A DNA stretch of 38,485 bases from Alphaproteobacteria bacterium (GCA_009785175.1 WQWV01000001.1:124963-163447), one strand, 5' to 3'. Positions 19,316 to 28,503 are shown, counted from the first letter of the stretch. Made by a program: numbers and translations. The notes: generated by a model from the sequence alone, not told the origin.

Positions 19316-19612
19316 ATGAATACTATGGACAGCGCGCAAGCCTTAAGAAATCTTAACAACGCTAAGAAAGATTTCGACGCAATAGAAGCTCTTTTGTTTG
19401 TTTCTATTCTAAAAGGCCAGGAAGCGCAAATTGCAAAAGAGAAAACGAATTCTGTAAAATCAGCGTTAGCCTGCGCCGCGATAGATGTGGAAATTGCAGG
19501 GCTAAGAAAAGGGTTTAACCTTGCCGAGGATCGTGTTCGCACGGCTCGCAATGAATACTTGGCGATCATCGACCCTTTTTACGCACCCAATGTAAAATCG
19601 AAAAAGCGCTAA
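19316..19612 (+). CDS. Small uncharacterised protein (98 aa), predicted helical
   Basis: Intact ORF in a dnaG-divergent interval; no family recognised. Confidence 0.5.
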   Translation: MNTMDSAQALRNLNNAKKDFDAIEALLFVSILKGQEAQIAKEKTNSVKSALACAAIDVEIAGLRKGFNLAEDRVRTARNEYLAIIDPFYAPNVKSKKR

Positions 19613-19630
19613 TCGCAACCACGGCCCGCC

Positions 19631-20497
19631 ATGAAAGCCGATTTCATTCATTTCAATTCCACGCCCGGCGAAAAGCTTAATGCCGGCTCTGTAAAGCTTG
19701 ATGACTGCTCCCACGACTTCGTTTATCCGGACGGCTATACGCCCGTGGAAAACTCCCTCCTTGGACGCCCCGGCGGCACTTCCGCGGTAAGCGTCGTGAT
19801 AAACAATTCCGACGGCCGGGAGTATGCCATAAAAACTCCGCATAGGGATATGTTATTCGGCATGGGGGAGGGTAGAAGCCTAAGTTGGAATCTTGCCCAA
19901 TCCGCCGAAATTTTCGCCTCGATGTGTCTTGCCGATTTCAAGGGCGACGCGCGCATAGCCCGCATTCACAAGGCCGGCGAAAATTATATTATCAAGGACA
20001 AGTTCGATAATCTGCGCCCGTTCAACGATTTCTCGTTTTCGGCGGATGTCCTGCGCTCGATATGTCGCCAACTTGCCGAATACCTTTGCTTCATACATTT
20101 CCCAAGCGGCGACAAGGGCCCGCTGCTTGCCGATTACGCGGCTCGTATTAAACATAGTCCCGAGGCGAAGAATCCCAACTGCTGCGCCGAGGGATTTTAT
20201 TGTATCCTCGACATGCATTTGGAAACCATGGATCCGGGGTCGGTCAAAGCCCTTGCCGAGATCCTGGATTTCGAGGAAACGAACCCCTGCGTTTCGCATA
20301 ACGATTGGGATCCCGTCAATATCAAGGTATCGCCCGATGACAAGGCCTGCCTTTACGACTTCGGCACGACCAAGCTCGGCGGCCGCCTCTACGACATCAC
20401 CGAATTTTGCGAAGACCAAAGCCATCATGTGAAAAGGCTTACGCTTCATAACTATATCGACATCTATAACGAAAAATACAAGGGCAGGGCGGTTTAG
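19631..20497 (+). CDS. APH/choline-kinase-like phosphotransferase
   Basis: CVSHNDWDPVNIKVSPDDKACLYDFGTTKLGGRLYDITEF: HNDxxxxN and DFG-like motifs. Confidence 0.8.
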   Translation: MKADFIHFNSTPGEKLNAGSVKLDDCSHDFVYPDGYTPVENSLLGRPGGTSAVSVVINNSDGREYAIKTPHRDMLFGMGEGRSLSWNLAQSAEIFASMCLADFKGDARIARIHKAGENYIIKDKFDNLRPFNDFSFSADVLRSICRQLAEYLCFIHFPSGDKGPLLADYAARIKHSPEAKNPNCCAEGFYCILDMHLETMDPGSVKALAEILDFEETNPCVSHNDWDPVNIKVSPDDKACLYDFGTTKLGGRLYDITEFCEDQSHHVKRLTLHNYIDIYNEKYKGRAV

Positions 20498-20501
20498 CCG
20501 A

Positions 20502-20708
20502 CTACCTTCTCACCGTCGGCCGCGTCTGCTCGAGTTTTGCCACGACTTCGGTCTGTTTCACCGGCATCTGCCATACGGCAAGGAATACTAGAAGCGCGCC
20601 GCCAAGCACCATTAAAATCTTGCGTCGCGTTGCCGCAGAATGCCGTTTGGAGCCGCTTGACCCAAGCGTTCCCATAAGACCTGTCCTAACTCCCATGAAC
20701 CTTGCCAT
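20502..20708 (-). CDS. Small single-TM protein
   Basis: 67 aa, RKILMVLGGALLVFLAVWQMPV. Confidence 0.45.
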   Translation of the reverse strand: MARFMGVRTGLMGTLGSSGSKRHSAATRRKILMVLGGALLVFLAVWQMPVKQTEVVAKLEQTRPTVRR

Positions 20709-20716
20709 TTGCTCTC

Positions 20717-21145
20717 CTATACCTTTGATAAGTCTTGCGCGTTGAAATCTATCGTCTGCAACACTATAGGGCTGATCCCGGACGCCGCTGTCATCTGCAT
20801 AACAAAAACCCGCACAAATGGGAATATCTGCTCGGGCACGCGCTTGAAAAGGATTTCCTTCTCGCGCTCGCCCGCGGCCGCACCAAGCGATACAAGCGCG
20901 CGGTAGTCGATTTCCAGGATATAGATCACCTTGTCGTTTTTCTTGCGCGTAATTTTTATTATCATACCCACAAGCCGCACTCCCTGGTCATTAAGGCGGT
21001 TCGCACTTATCGAGAAGCCCACGTCGATATCGCTTCCGGTCTCGGGGTTATCGGCGAATATTCCTGGAGCGTTCGGCATTTCGAACGACGAGTCGGCGAC
21101 ATATTGCGCAAGTATGGTGAAATCCTGACCTTTTATTTCTGGCAT
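20717..21145 (-). CDS. secB: Protein-export chaperone SecB
   Basis: ILAQYVADSSFEMPNAP...YILEIDYRALVSL...LFKRVPEQIFPFVRVFVMQMTAASGISPIVLQTIDF. Confidence 0.93.
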   Translation of the reverse strand: MPEIKGQDFTILAQYVADSSFEMPNAPGIFADNPETGSDIDVGFSISANRLNDQGVRLVGMIIKITRKKNDKVIYILEIDYRALVSLGAAAGEREKEILFKRVPEQIFPFVRVFVMQMTAASGISPIVLQTIDFNAQDLSKV

Positions 21146-21228
21146 TTGCCTTTTCCCTTGAAATTCCTATCGATACGATATTATAATGGGGCGCGAAGGA
21201 TATCAAGTTTTATTTTAAGGGGGAGCCG

Positions 21229-21888
21229 ATGAGCGCTGCTACATTTTTCATGCTTTTGATTTTCGGCCTGGTTCTTTACGCCGCCTATAAGACGTTCAAG
21301 GACGATCCGCCCGAACCTATGCCCTCGGCCGGAGCCAAGAAGTGCGCTTATGCCAAGCCTATCTCGAACCTTGCGGCCGACAAGCCCGAGCCTGGGCCCG
21401 CAGGAATCAACATGGGGGCCCGTATAACGGACAATATGGTCGAGGTTATGAGGCACGACGCGAACTTTGCCCCGCAACGATTCCTTGAGGACGCGCGCGA
21501 CACCTTCGCGAAAACCTTGGCTGCGTTCGAGGCCGGCAAGATCGATACTATGTCCGATCGCCTTTCGGCAAGCATACTTGCACACCTCGAGGCATCGTAT
21601 GCTGCCGCAGCGAAATCCAAAAAATTCCCCAAAACCGAAATCGTCCGGTTCAAGCGGGTTTCGATCAAGGATACCCGGACGGACAAGAACTTTGCGGATA
21701 TCGATGTGCTTTTTGAAACCGAGCAGACGGCGGTGATTACGGACGCCAAGGGCAAGATCATAGAAGGCGACGAAAACCAAATTCTTATGATGTCCGATAT
21801 CTGGACATTTTCGCGCGACCTGCGTTCGAACGCCCCCTGGGTGCTAAGCGCTATTAAAGCAGAAGAGATTAAGGAAGAAAAGAAATGA
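21229..21888 (+). CDS. Tim44-domain protein
   Basis: N-terminal TM; FAPQRFLEDARDTFAKTLAAFEAGKIDTMSDRLSASILAHLEASY...DIWTFSRDLRSNAPWVLSAI; divergent from secB. Confidence 0.88.
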   Translation: MSAATFFMLLIFGLVLYAAYKTFKDDPPEPMPSAGAKKCAYAKPISNLAADKPEPGPAGINMGARITDNMVEVMRHDANFAPQRFLEDARDTFAKTLAAFEAGKIDTMSDRLSASILAHLEASYAAAAKSKKFPKTEIVRFKRVSIKDTRTDKNFADIDVLFETEQTAVITDAKGKIIEGDENQILMMSDIWTFSRDLRSNAPWVLSAIKAEEIKEEKK

Positions 21889-23840
21889 GTCAAAGCTATT
21901 CGGCAAAAGACATAGAAATCCTCGAGGGCCTCGACCCCGTCCGCAAACGCCCGGGCATGTATATCGGCGGCACGGATTCGACGGCGATGCACCACCTGGC
22001 AAGCGAGATTTTGGACAACTCCATGGACGAGGTAGGCGCCGGCTTCGCACGCGAAATAAGGGTCGAATTGTTGCAAAACAACCGGGTTCGCATCTCGGAC
22101 GACGGTCGCGGCATACCTGTTGACGAGCACCCGAAATACCCAGGCAAGTCGGCTTTGGAAATCATCTTCACAACCCTTCATTCGGGCGGAAAGTTCAGCG
22201 GCAAGGCATATCAGACTTCGGGCGGTCTGCACGGCGTAGGATCATCCGTAGTCAACGCGCTTTCCATAGACATGTCGGTAGAGGTCGCCCGCGGCGGAAA
22301 AATATATCGTCAAACCTTCAGCCGTGGCAAGCCTACCTCGAAACTCCAGGTCATAGGCACCACGAAAAAAACCGGCACCACGGTCGAGTTCACTCCCGAT
22401 CCTGAAATCTTCGGCAACGTTGGGTTCGACCCGCAAAAGCTTTACCGCATCGCCCGCTCGAAGGCATTCCTGTTCAAAAACGTGCTTATCAAATGGCGCA
22501 CGGAGGTCGAGAAGGAAAACGTGCCCGCCTCCGCCGATTTGCTTTTCCCCGAGGGTATAAAGGACTTCCTTAGGAACACGATCAAGAACCGCCCGCTTGT
22601 CATCAAGGATATATTCTATGCCGAATCCGACCTACTTGATGAAAAGGGTAGGGTCGAGGTCGCGCTCTCCTGGGTCGACACCACGCGTGAAGAAGGGCTC
22701 ACCAGCGGCTTCATAAGCTCGTATGTGAACACCATTCCCACACCCGAGGGCGGCACTCACGAGTCCGGCATGAAATCCGCGATTCTCCGCGGGCTGAAAT
22801 CGTTTGCCGATACCGTGGGCGACAAGAAGTTCGGGCAAGCGCTTACCGAGGACGTGTTCGACGACGCGGTATGCGTCTTATCCCTTTTCTACCGCGACCC
22901 GCAGTTCCAGGGGCAAACCAAGGATAAGTTCTCAAGCGCCGATGCCACGCGCCTTGTCGATAACGCGATAAAGAATTACTTCGACTTCTTCCTTGCCCAG
23001 AATCCGGCGGCTGGCAAAGACCTGCTTGCCTATATCACCGAAAAATGCGAAGCCAGGAACAAGCTCAAGAAATTCAAGGAAACGCTCCGAAAAACACCCA
23101 CAAAACGCCTCAAACTCCCCGGCAAGCTTGCCGATTGCTCGAACAAAGACCGCACAGGCACGGAATTGTTTATTGTCGAGGGCGATTCCGCGGGCGGCTC
23201 GGCTAAACAAGCCCGCGACCGCGCGACGCAAGCCATTCTACCCCTCAGGGGAAAAATCCTCAACGTCGCAAGCGCGTCCAAAGACAAGCTTGCCGCGAAC
23301 AAGGAAATCCAGGATTTGATAGAGGCCATCGGCGCCGGCACCGGCCGCGAATTCGATGTCGCCAAACTAAGATACGACAAGATCGTGATCATGACCGACG
23401 CCGATGTCGACGGCGCGCACATAGCCACGCTCTTGATGACCTTCTTCTTCGAGTGCATGCCCAAACTTATCGAGGGCGGCCACCTCTTCATCGCCTGCCC
23501 GCCGCTTTACCGCATAACGGACAACAAGACGTATGCCTATGCCATGACGGACGAGGAAAAGGCGACCATCATAGAAAAGAAATTCAAAAGCAAAAAAGTA
23601 GACGTTTCCCGGTTCAAGGGCTTGGGCGAAATGATGCCGGCCCAGCTAAAGGAAACGACTATGAATCCGAAAACCCGCATGCTACTCCGCGTGGAACTGC
23701 CGCTTGCTACCGAAGAGGGGCAAGAGGACTACCGCGATACGAAACAGCTTGTCGAATCCCTTATGGGCAAAAACGCCTCCGAACGCTTCAGGTTTATCCA
23801 AGAAGGCGCCAAGTTCGGCATCGGGAATTTGGATATCTAA
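21885..23840 (+). CDS. parE: DNA topoisomerase IV subunit B
   Basis: [81 protein letters not shown]; 651 aa. Confidence 0.93.
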   Translation: MSQSYSAKDIEILEGLDPVRKRPGMYIGGTDSTAMHHLASEILDNSMDEVGAGFAREIRVELLQNNRVRISDDGRGIPVDEHPKYPGKSALEIIFTTLHSGGKFSGKAYQTSGGLHGVGSSVVNALSIDMSVEVARGGKIYRQTFSRGKPTSKLQVIGTTKKTGTTVEFTPDPEIFGNVGFDPQKLYRIARSKAFLFKNVLIKWRTEVEKENVPASADLLFPEGIKDFLRNTIKNRPLVIKDIFYAESDLLDEKGRVEVALSWVDTTREEGLTSGFISSYVNTIPTPEGGTHESGMKSAILRGLKSFADTVGDKKFGQALTEDVFDDAVCVLSLFYRDPQFQGQTKDKFSSADATRLVDNAIKNYFDFFLAQNPAAGKDLLAYITEKCEARNKLKKFKETLRKTPTKRLKLPGKLADCSNKDRTGTELFIVEGDSAGGSAKQARDRATQAILPLRGKILNVASASKDKLAANKEIQDLIEAIGAGTGREFDVAKLRYDKIVIMTDADVDGAHIATLLMTFFFECMPKLIEGGHLFIACPPLYRITDNKTYAYAMTDEEKATIIEKKFKSKKVDVSRFKGLGEMMPAQLKETTMNPKTRMLLRVELPLATEEGQEDYRDTKQLVESLMGKNASERFRFIQEGAKFGIGNLDI

Positions 23841-23877
23841 ATTCCTCGCGAACTGTGTCAGCATTCGCGCGCATCAC

Positions 23878-23900
23878 AAACGCCAACGATTTGGCGTTTT
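23878..23900 (+). terminator. Rho-independent-type terminator after parE
   Basis: AAACGCCAA-CGAT-TTGGCGTTT then T: perfect 9-bp stem, 4-nt loop. Confidence 0.75.
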
Positions 23901-23932
23901 GAGGCAAATTAAACCTATGTTATAAAATGCGC

Positions 23933-23941
23933 GGGGGGGGG
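23933..23941 (+). repeat. G9 mononucleotide tract, intergenic
   Basis: tataaaatgcgcGGGGGGGGGtgcgcc, just downstream of a TTGAGG-16 bp-TATAAA promoter-like sequence. Confidence 0.97.
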
Positions 23942-23962
23942 TGCGCCTAAAGGCGTAGCTAT

Positions 23963-24032
23963 AAATCTCCTACAACGGGTCCCGGCTGGCACTTCGGCTA
24001 CGCCTCGTCCAGCTGCCCGTTATAGAAGATTT
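23963..24032 (+). other. Long imperfect hairpin, possible structured RNA
   Basis: AAATCT..AACGGG..GCTGG - loop - CCAGC..CCCGTT..AGATTT. Confidence 0.4.
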
Positions 24033-24096
24033 GGATAATGCTTTGTTGACAGGTCGATAACCTTGTGGGCGCCATCGGTCATTCCGGCCCCTCATT

Positions 24097-24121
24097 GTCA
24101 TTCTGGGCTTGACTGGAAATC
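24097..24121. repeat. Degenerate copy of the CCGGGCTTGACCCGG palindromic repeat
   Basis: gtcattctgggcttgactggaaatc. Confidence 0.5.
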
Positions 24122-24164
24122 TAATTATTATAATATTTGACAAGGGGAGCGAGGAGAATAACTT

Positions 24165-24794
24165 TTGATTAATAACGAACTCATCGACATCTACGACGGC
24201 AATCGGAAACATATAGGAGTTGCAGACCGCAAAGTCGCGCACACCTTCGCGCTTTGGCATAAAACGGTTCATTGCTGGATAGTCCTGTCGGACGGGCGCC
24301 TAGTCTTCCAACGCCGCGGCCCTGCCGCCACAAGTCCAGGCAAGTTATACACCACCGCCTCGGGCCACCTCTCGGCCGGCGATACTATTGAACAGGCCTT
24401 CGCGCGCGAGGTCAAAGAAGAGGTCGGCATCAAAATAGACATCGCCTCCGCCCGCGAAATCTTCAATACCGTATGGGTCGCCGACATCAAGTATCCCGAC
24501 GGTTCGCCGTTCAACGATAGGGCGTTCGCATACGGATACGCAGCCCGTTATGACGGCAAGCTGACCGATTTCAAATTCCAAGACGGCGAAGTCGACGCGG
24601 TTGCCGCGATTGATCCAAAAGCATACCTAAGGCTTGCGAACGGCGAAGTCGCAAAAATCCCCGCCAAGCTTTTCGACGGCAAAACGACCAGGGAAATAGA
24701 ATTGACCTCCGCCGACTTCTGTCTTGTCGGCGCGGATACGTTGTATTCCAAATTCGGGACTGTTTGCGAAGCTGTGATGAGGGTCTTCGCCTAG
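24165..24794 (+). CDS. NUDIX hydrolase (IPP-isomerase-like Nudix subgroup)
   Basis: ASGHLSAGDTIEQAFAREVKEEVGIKI Nudix box; TTG start. Confidence 0.87.
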   Translation: MINNELIDIYDGNRKHIGVADRKVAHTFALWHKTVHCWIVLSDGRLVFQRRGPAATSPGKLYTTASGHLSAGDTIEQAFAREVKEEVGIKIDIASAREIFNTVWVADIKYPDGSPFNDRAFAYGYAARYDGKLTDFKFQDGEVDAVAAIDPKAYLRLANGEVAKIPAKLFDGKTTREIELTSADFCLVGADTLYSKFGTVCEAVMRVFA

Positions 24795-25255
24795 TTCTTG
24801 CTGATGTTTGTTGAGATGGCCTTGACAAGGGCCGCCCAGCGCGGATCGTCCTCGCCCATTTTGTTTTGCCTTAACCTTATGCTTTTCGTATTCGGTATGT
24901 TGTATTTGATTACGGTATTGCCGCCGGCGCCCTTGTCTATGGTAAAGTTCGGTATATTCTCTTCGCGTATTATGCACGGAATATTTTTCATGACCTCTCC
25001 GGCCTCTTCTTCGATATTCGCGACCTGCGTGCAGTTGGGAAACATCGTGGCAAGGCGCCGCGCGTCGGGGACGAAGTTCACGCCCTGTCCGGCCTGCGCA
25101 CAGTTGTCGAAGTTCGGGCATGATCCGCTGGCGCATTCAAGGTCGCGTCGGAATAGCCGCTCGACGCTACGGCTTGTTTCTATCACCCGAAACGAGAAGG
25201 TTGTGGTTTTATCCTTTGTAAAGAAGTTTTTGCGCCCGGGTATATACATTCTCAT
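24791..25255 (-). CDS. Cys-rich uncharacterised protein, paralogue of 25282..25761
   Basis: DLECASGSCPNFDNC...RRLATMFPNCTQVANIEE; start trimmed to MRMYIPGRKN. Confidence 0.7.
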   Translation of the reverse strand: MRMYIPGRKNFFTKDKTTTFSFRVIETSRSVERLFRRDLECASGSCPNFDNCAQAGQGVNFVPDARRLATMFPNCTQVANIEEEAGEVMKNIPCIIREENIPNFTIDKGAGGNTVIKYNIPNTKSIRLRQNKMGEDDPRWAALVKAISTNISKN

Positions 25256-25281
25256 AATAACCGTCTCCCTTTGCGTTGGAT

Positions 25282-25761
25282 CTAGGATCCCTTGATTAAA
25301 ATATTTTCCCGGAAAGCTTTCAAAAGCGCCGTATATCGCTTGTCCTGATAGCAATCGCCTTTGCTCACATTGTTGTTGTGGCTTTTAGAATTCATTATGA
25401 AATATACAAGAGAAATATAATCTTGCCTGTTGTCGATTATAAGTTGCGGGATATCGACGTCGTTTAAGTTTAATTCTCCGATGGCCAAGGCCGCGGTATC
25501 TTCTATTTCGGCAAGCTGTTTGCAATCGGGAAACATCGTGGCAAGGTCGCGCCCGGCCTCGGGCTTAAATCTTGTGCTCTTCGTTGTGCAGGTATCGAAT
25601 CTTGGGCAGGATTCTTTGGTGCATTTAAGGTCTATCCTGGTTTCCCGTTCGATGCTTGTGCTAAGCTCTTTTATTACCAAGGCGACAGTTGCCACCGGCT
25701 TGCCCAAGTGAAAATTTACGCGGGATCTTTCGCCGCTTCCGGTTTTGACTTTCATCCGCAT
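25282..25761 (-). CDS. Cys-rich uncharacterised protein, paralogue of 24791..25255
   Basis: DLKCTKESCPRFDTC...RDLATMFPDCKQLAEIED. Confidence 0.7.
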   Translation of the reverse strand: MRMKVKTGSGERSRVNFHLGKPVATVALVIKELSTSIERETRIDLKCTKESCPRFDTCTTKSTRFKPEAGRDLATMFPDCKQLAEIEDTAALAIGELNLNDVDIPQLIIDNRQDYISLVYFIMNSKSHNNNVSKGDCYQDKRYTALLKAFRENILIKGS

Positions 25762-25791
25762 GGTATGCGCCCTTTCATACCCCTCGACCGG

Positions 25792-25822
25792 ATTATAGAC
25801 AGAACGGGGGGGGGTATGTCAA
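25792..25822 (-). promoter_or_regulatory. Sigma70-type promoter with a C9/G9 tract in its spacer
   Basis: Reverse strand TTGACA(25822-25817)-taCCCCCCCCCgttctgtc (19 bp)-TATAAT(25797-25792), 30 bp upstream of the ATG at 25761. Confidence 0.8.
25806..25814 (+). repeat. G9 tract (C9 on the transcribed gene's sense strand) in promoter spacer
   Basis: agaacGGGGGGGGGtatgtc. Confidence 0.97.
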
Positions 25823-25826
25823 GCTT

Positions 25827-27413
25827 TTATTGTATAAATTCCTTTATAGTATTTATCAAAAGCGTGGTAGACGGATCATGCGCGCCGACCGTGCCTGCAA
25901 GCTCCTTTTCAATTCCCATGGCAAGCTTTTTACCAAGCTCGACACCGAACTGATCGAACGCGTTTATACCCATAAGGAGCGCCGTCGCATACGTCCTATG
26001 TTCGTATAAAGCGATCAGCATTCCAAGCGTTTTCGGGGTCAGTTTCCGCATAAGGATCGTGTTGCTCGGCCTGTCGCCTACGAACGTTCTGAAAGCGGCG
26101 TTTGGTTCGGTTTCAGCCGGCTTTTGCCCGATCATAAGCGCTTCGGCCTGTGCCACCATATTTGCCAGAAGCTTGCGCTGCGACCTGGTGTCTCCAGTCG
26201 AAGAAATCACCGGCGCGATAAAGTCGCACGCGATTTTTTTACTCCCCTGGTGAAGCATTTGGTAAAAGCTGTGCTGGCCACAGGTGCCTTCTTGTCCGAA
26301 AAGCAAAGGCGAAGTCGCGAAGTCAATCGGCTCTCCGTCCGCGCCCACCGACTTGCCCAAACTTTCCATGACAAGCTGTTGCAGATACGCGGGCAATAAC
26401 GCAAGCTCTGTGGAATACGGGAGCACCGCCAAATCCCCAATATTCAAAAATTCTATGTTCCATAGGTCAACCAAAGCCATTACAACAGGCAGGTTTTTCT
26501 CGAACGGAGTATCCGCAAAATGCCTATCCACCACCGCCGCGCCGGCAAGTAGTTCCAAAAAGTTTTTCTCTCCAATAGCGATAAGCAAAGGCAGCCCTAC
26601 CGGCCCCCACATGCTATAGCGCCCGCCGACATAATCTCCGAACCCGAACACGTTTGCGCTCAACAATCCGAAGTCGTTAGCCGCCGGCACGTTGGACGAT
26701 GCGGCGACGAAATGTGCGCCAACCGCCTCGACGCCAAGACGTTCTACAAGCCATTCCCGGCACACTGCCGCGTTGGTAAGCGTTTCGTCCGTAGTCCACG
26801 ACTTCGAATTGACGATAAACAAAGTCGTCTCCGCGTCAAGCCGCTTCAAAACCCGCTCGGCCGACACCGGGTCAACGTTTGCGATAAAGTGGAAATTGAT
26901 AAGCGGCGTTTTGAATTTATCAAGCGCGCGTATGGCCATTTTTGGACCAAGATACGAGCCGCCGATACCGATATTCACCACGTCCATAATCCGCTTGCCG
27001 GTATATCCGGTGGTCATGCCGTTCCGAACTCCCTCGGCCAGCTTGCACATCGCATTCAACGTGTCGCGTATACCAAGGGATATGTTGACGCCGTCGACAT
27101 GGAAGTCCTTGTCAAGATTACGCAAGGCGGTGTGCAGCACGGCACGCTTTTCGGTAGAGTTTATTTTACGGCCATTTAGCATGTCCTGCACGCCCTTCTT
27201 GATGTCGACCTCTTCGGCCATGCGGCATAGAAGCTCGAGCGCCCGCTTATCGATTTTATTTTTGGAAAAATCGATGATAAAATCGTCAAGCGTAAGCACT
27301 AACTTGTCCATGCGGTCGGCTTCGGCCGCGAACAAATCGGCTGTGCGCTGATCGGTCAAAAGCTCGTGGTGCTTTTTGAGTTTAAGGAACGCGTCGGTCT
27401 TGGTATAGTTCAT
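25827..27413 (-). CDS. pgi: Glucose-6-phosphate isomerase
   Basis: VVNIGIGGSYLGPKMAIRAL, FIVNSKSWTTDETLTNA, GGRYSMWGPVGLP, GQEGTCGQHSFYQMLHQGSK. Confidence 0.97.
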   Translation of the reverse strand: MNYTKTDAFLKLKKHHELLTDQRTADLFAAEADRMDKLVLTLDDFIIDFSKNKIDKRALELLCRMAEEVDIKKGVQDMLNGRKINSTEKRAVLHTALRNLDKDFHVDGVNISLGIRDTLNAMCKLAEGVRNGMTTGYTGKRIMDVVNIGIGGSYLGPKMAIRALDKFKTPLINFHFIANVDPVSAERVLKRLDAETTLFIVNSKSWTTDETLTNAAVCREWLVERLGVEAVGAHFVAASSNVPAANDFGLLSANVFGFGDYVGGRYSMWGPVGLPLLIAIGEKNFLELLAGAAVVDRHFADTPFEKNLPVVMALVDLWNIEFLNIGDLAVLPYSTELALLPAYLQQLVMESLGKSVGADGEPIDFATSPLLFGQEGTCGQHSFYQMLHQGSKKIACDFIAPVISSTGDTRSQRKLLANMVAQAEALMIGQKPAETEPNAAFRTFVGDRPSNTILMRKLTPKTLGMLIALYEHRTYATALLMGINAFDQFGVELGKKLAMGIEKELAGTVGAHDPSTTLLINTIKEFIQ

Positions 27414-27429
27414 CTAATCCTCCGCAGGC

Positions 27430-27458
27430 ATTATAGCAGAGGCGTCCGGCGAAGGCAA
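27430..27458 (-). promoter_or_regulatory. Promoter upstream of pgi
   Basis: TTGCCT-17 bp-TATAAT on the reverse strand; near-duplicate of 28504-28532. Confidence 0.65.
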
Positions 27459-27501
27459 ACAAATATCAACTCCCCAGCGAGCTCGCCTCGCTCGGCGCAA
27501 C

Positions 27502-27549
27502 ACCGCCAGCGGGTGTGCGCGATTGACATCGCTTTCGCCCGCTGGCGGT
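27502..27549. repeat. Inverted repeat ACCGCCAGCGGG-24 nt-CCCGCTGGCGGT
   Basis: 12-bp perfect arms between a TupA-like gene and pgi. Confidence 0.7.
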
Positions 27550-27559
27550 ATTGGCTTGC

Positions 27560-28486
27560 TCATAAACCAAGCGCGTGGCGCCCATCACGCGAAAACCCGT
27601 CCGCATCGCGCTGGGGCAGTTGGAATAACGATCCCAGCCGTAGCTCGGCTTCTTCCGTATTATAACGCTCCCACCCGGCATGATTGGAAAATGTCATCTC
27701 CGAGAACATGATATCGTCGTTAGCAAGTTCGTAAAAATCGACCCGCACATGGTTTATGCCGGCCGCCAGCTTTTCGGCCAGCTCTATCATTAAATCTAAT
27801 TTTTTAGGTTTCGGCGCCACAGGCGCAAGAGGAGAGCTTATCTGCTGAAATCCGGCATCGCCCCAATCGCGCGAATAATATCGTTCGCCCATGCTTTGTT
27901 TTGCGCCGAACGAGTGCTGCCATGAGGCGGTGCGAATGAATTCTACCCGTCCGTTAAAACACATCATCATAACCTCTATATCTGTGCGTATGTCAAGAAG
28001 CTCGCGCGCTATGATCTTTTGCGGGATAAGCGAGTAATGCATTTCTCCGTCCGCACGCCCGTATACATGGCCAAGCCAGCCGGACATTACCCGTGCGGCT
28101 TCGCCCTTATCAAGCCTTGACTTACCCCCCCCCACGACTATATTGCGGCCCGAGCTGGCGTTGTGCTGTAGTATGAATCTTTCAGGAAGCGCGTCCCAAT
28201 CTATGTCTTCCGGCTTGTCGTATGCGCCGTATATCGCCGGCAGATATTGCTCGCCTATTTTATCGGCCACGTATTCGCGAACGGCAAGCTTGTCTGTGCA
28301 TTTGCATTTAAGCAAGGTAGGGTCGAACATCATCGCCCAGCGTATTTTGTCGTTGAAGCGGGCAAGCTCTTCGGTCGGTCTCCGTCCTGTTTTGTGAAAA
28401 AATAGATCGGACAGAAGCTCGGCCTTAGCCCTATTGCCCATCTGGTCCCATAGCGTCATTCTGATATTAAGGAACATTTCGTTCAT
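27560..28486 (-). CDS. TupA-like ATP-grasp protein (copy 1), probable surface-polysaccharide modification
   Basis: RFNDKIRWAMMFDPTLLKCKCTDKLAVREYVADKIGEQYLPAIYGAYDKPEDIDWDALPERFILQHNASSGRNIVV...VDFYELANDDIMFSEMTFSNHAGWE. Confidence 0.8.
   Translation of the reverse strand: MNEMFLNIRMTLWDQMGNRAKAELLSDLFFHKTGRRPTEELARFNDKIRWAMMFDPTLLKCKCTDKLAVREYVADKIGEQYLPAIYGAYDKPEDIDWDALPERFILQHNASSGRNIVVGGGKSRLDKGEAARVMSGWLGHVYGRADGEMHYSLIPQKIIARELLDIRTDIEVMMMCFNGRVEFIRTASWQHSFGAKQSMGERYYSRDWGDAGFQQISSPLAPVAPKPKKLDLMIELAEKLAAGINHVRVDFYELANDDIMFSEMTFSNHAGWERYNTEEAELRLGSLFQLPQRDADGFSRDGRHALGL
28125..28133 (+). repeat. C9 tract (G9 on coding strand) inside TupA-like copy 1
   Basis: Encodes VVGGGKSRLD. Confidence 0.97.
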
Positions 28487-28503
28487 CTGATTCTCCGGGC
28501 GGG

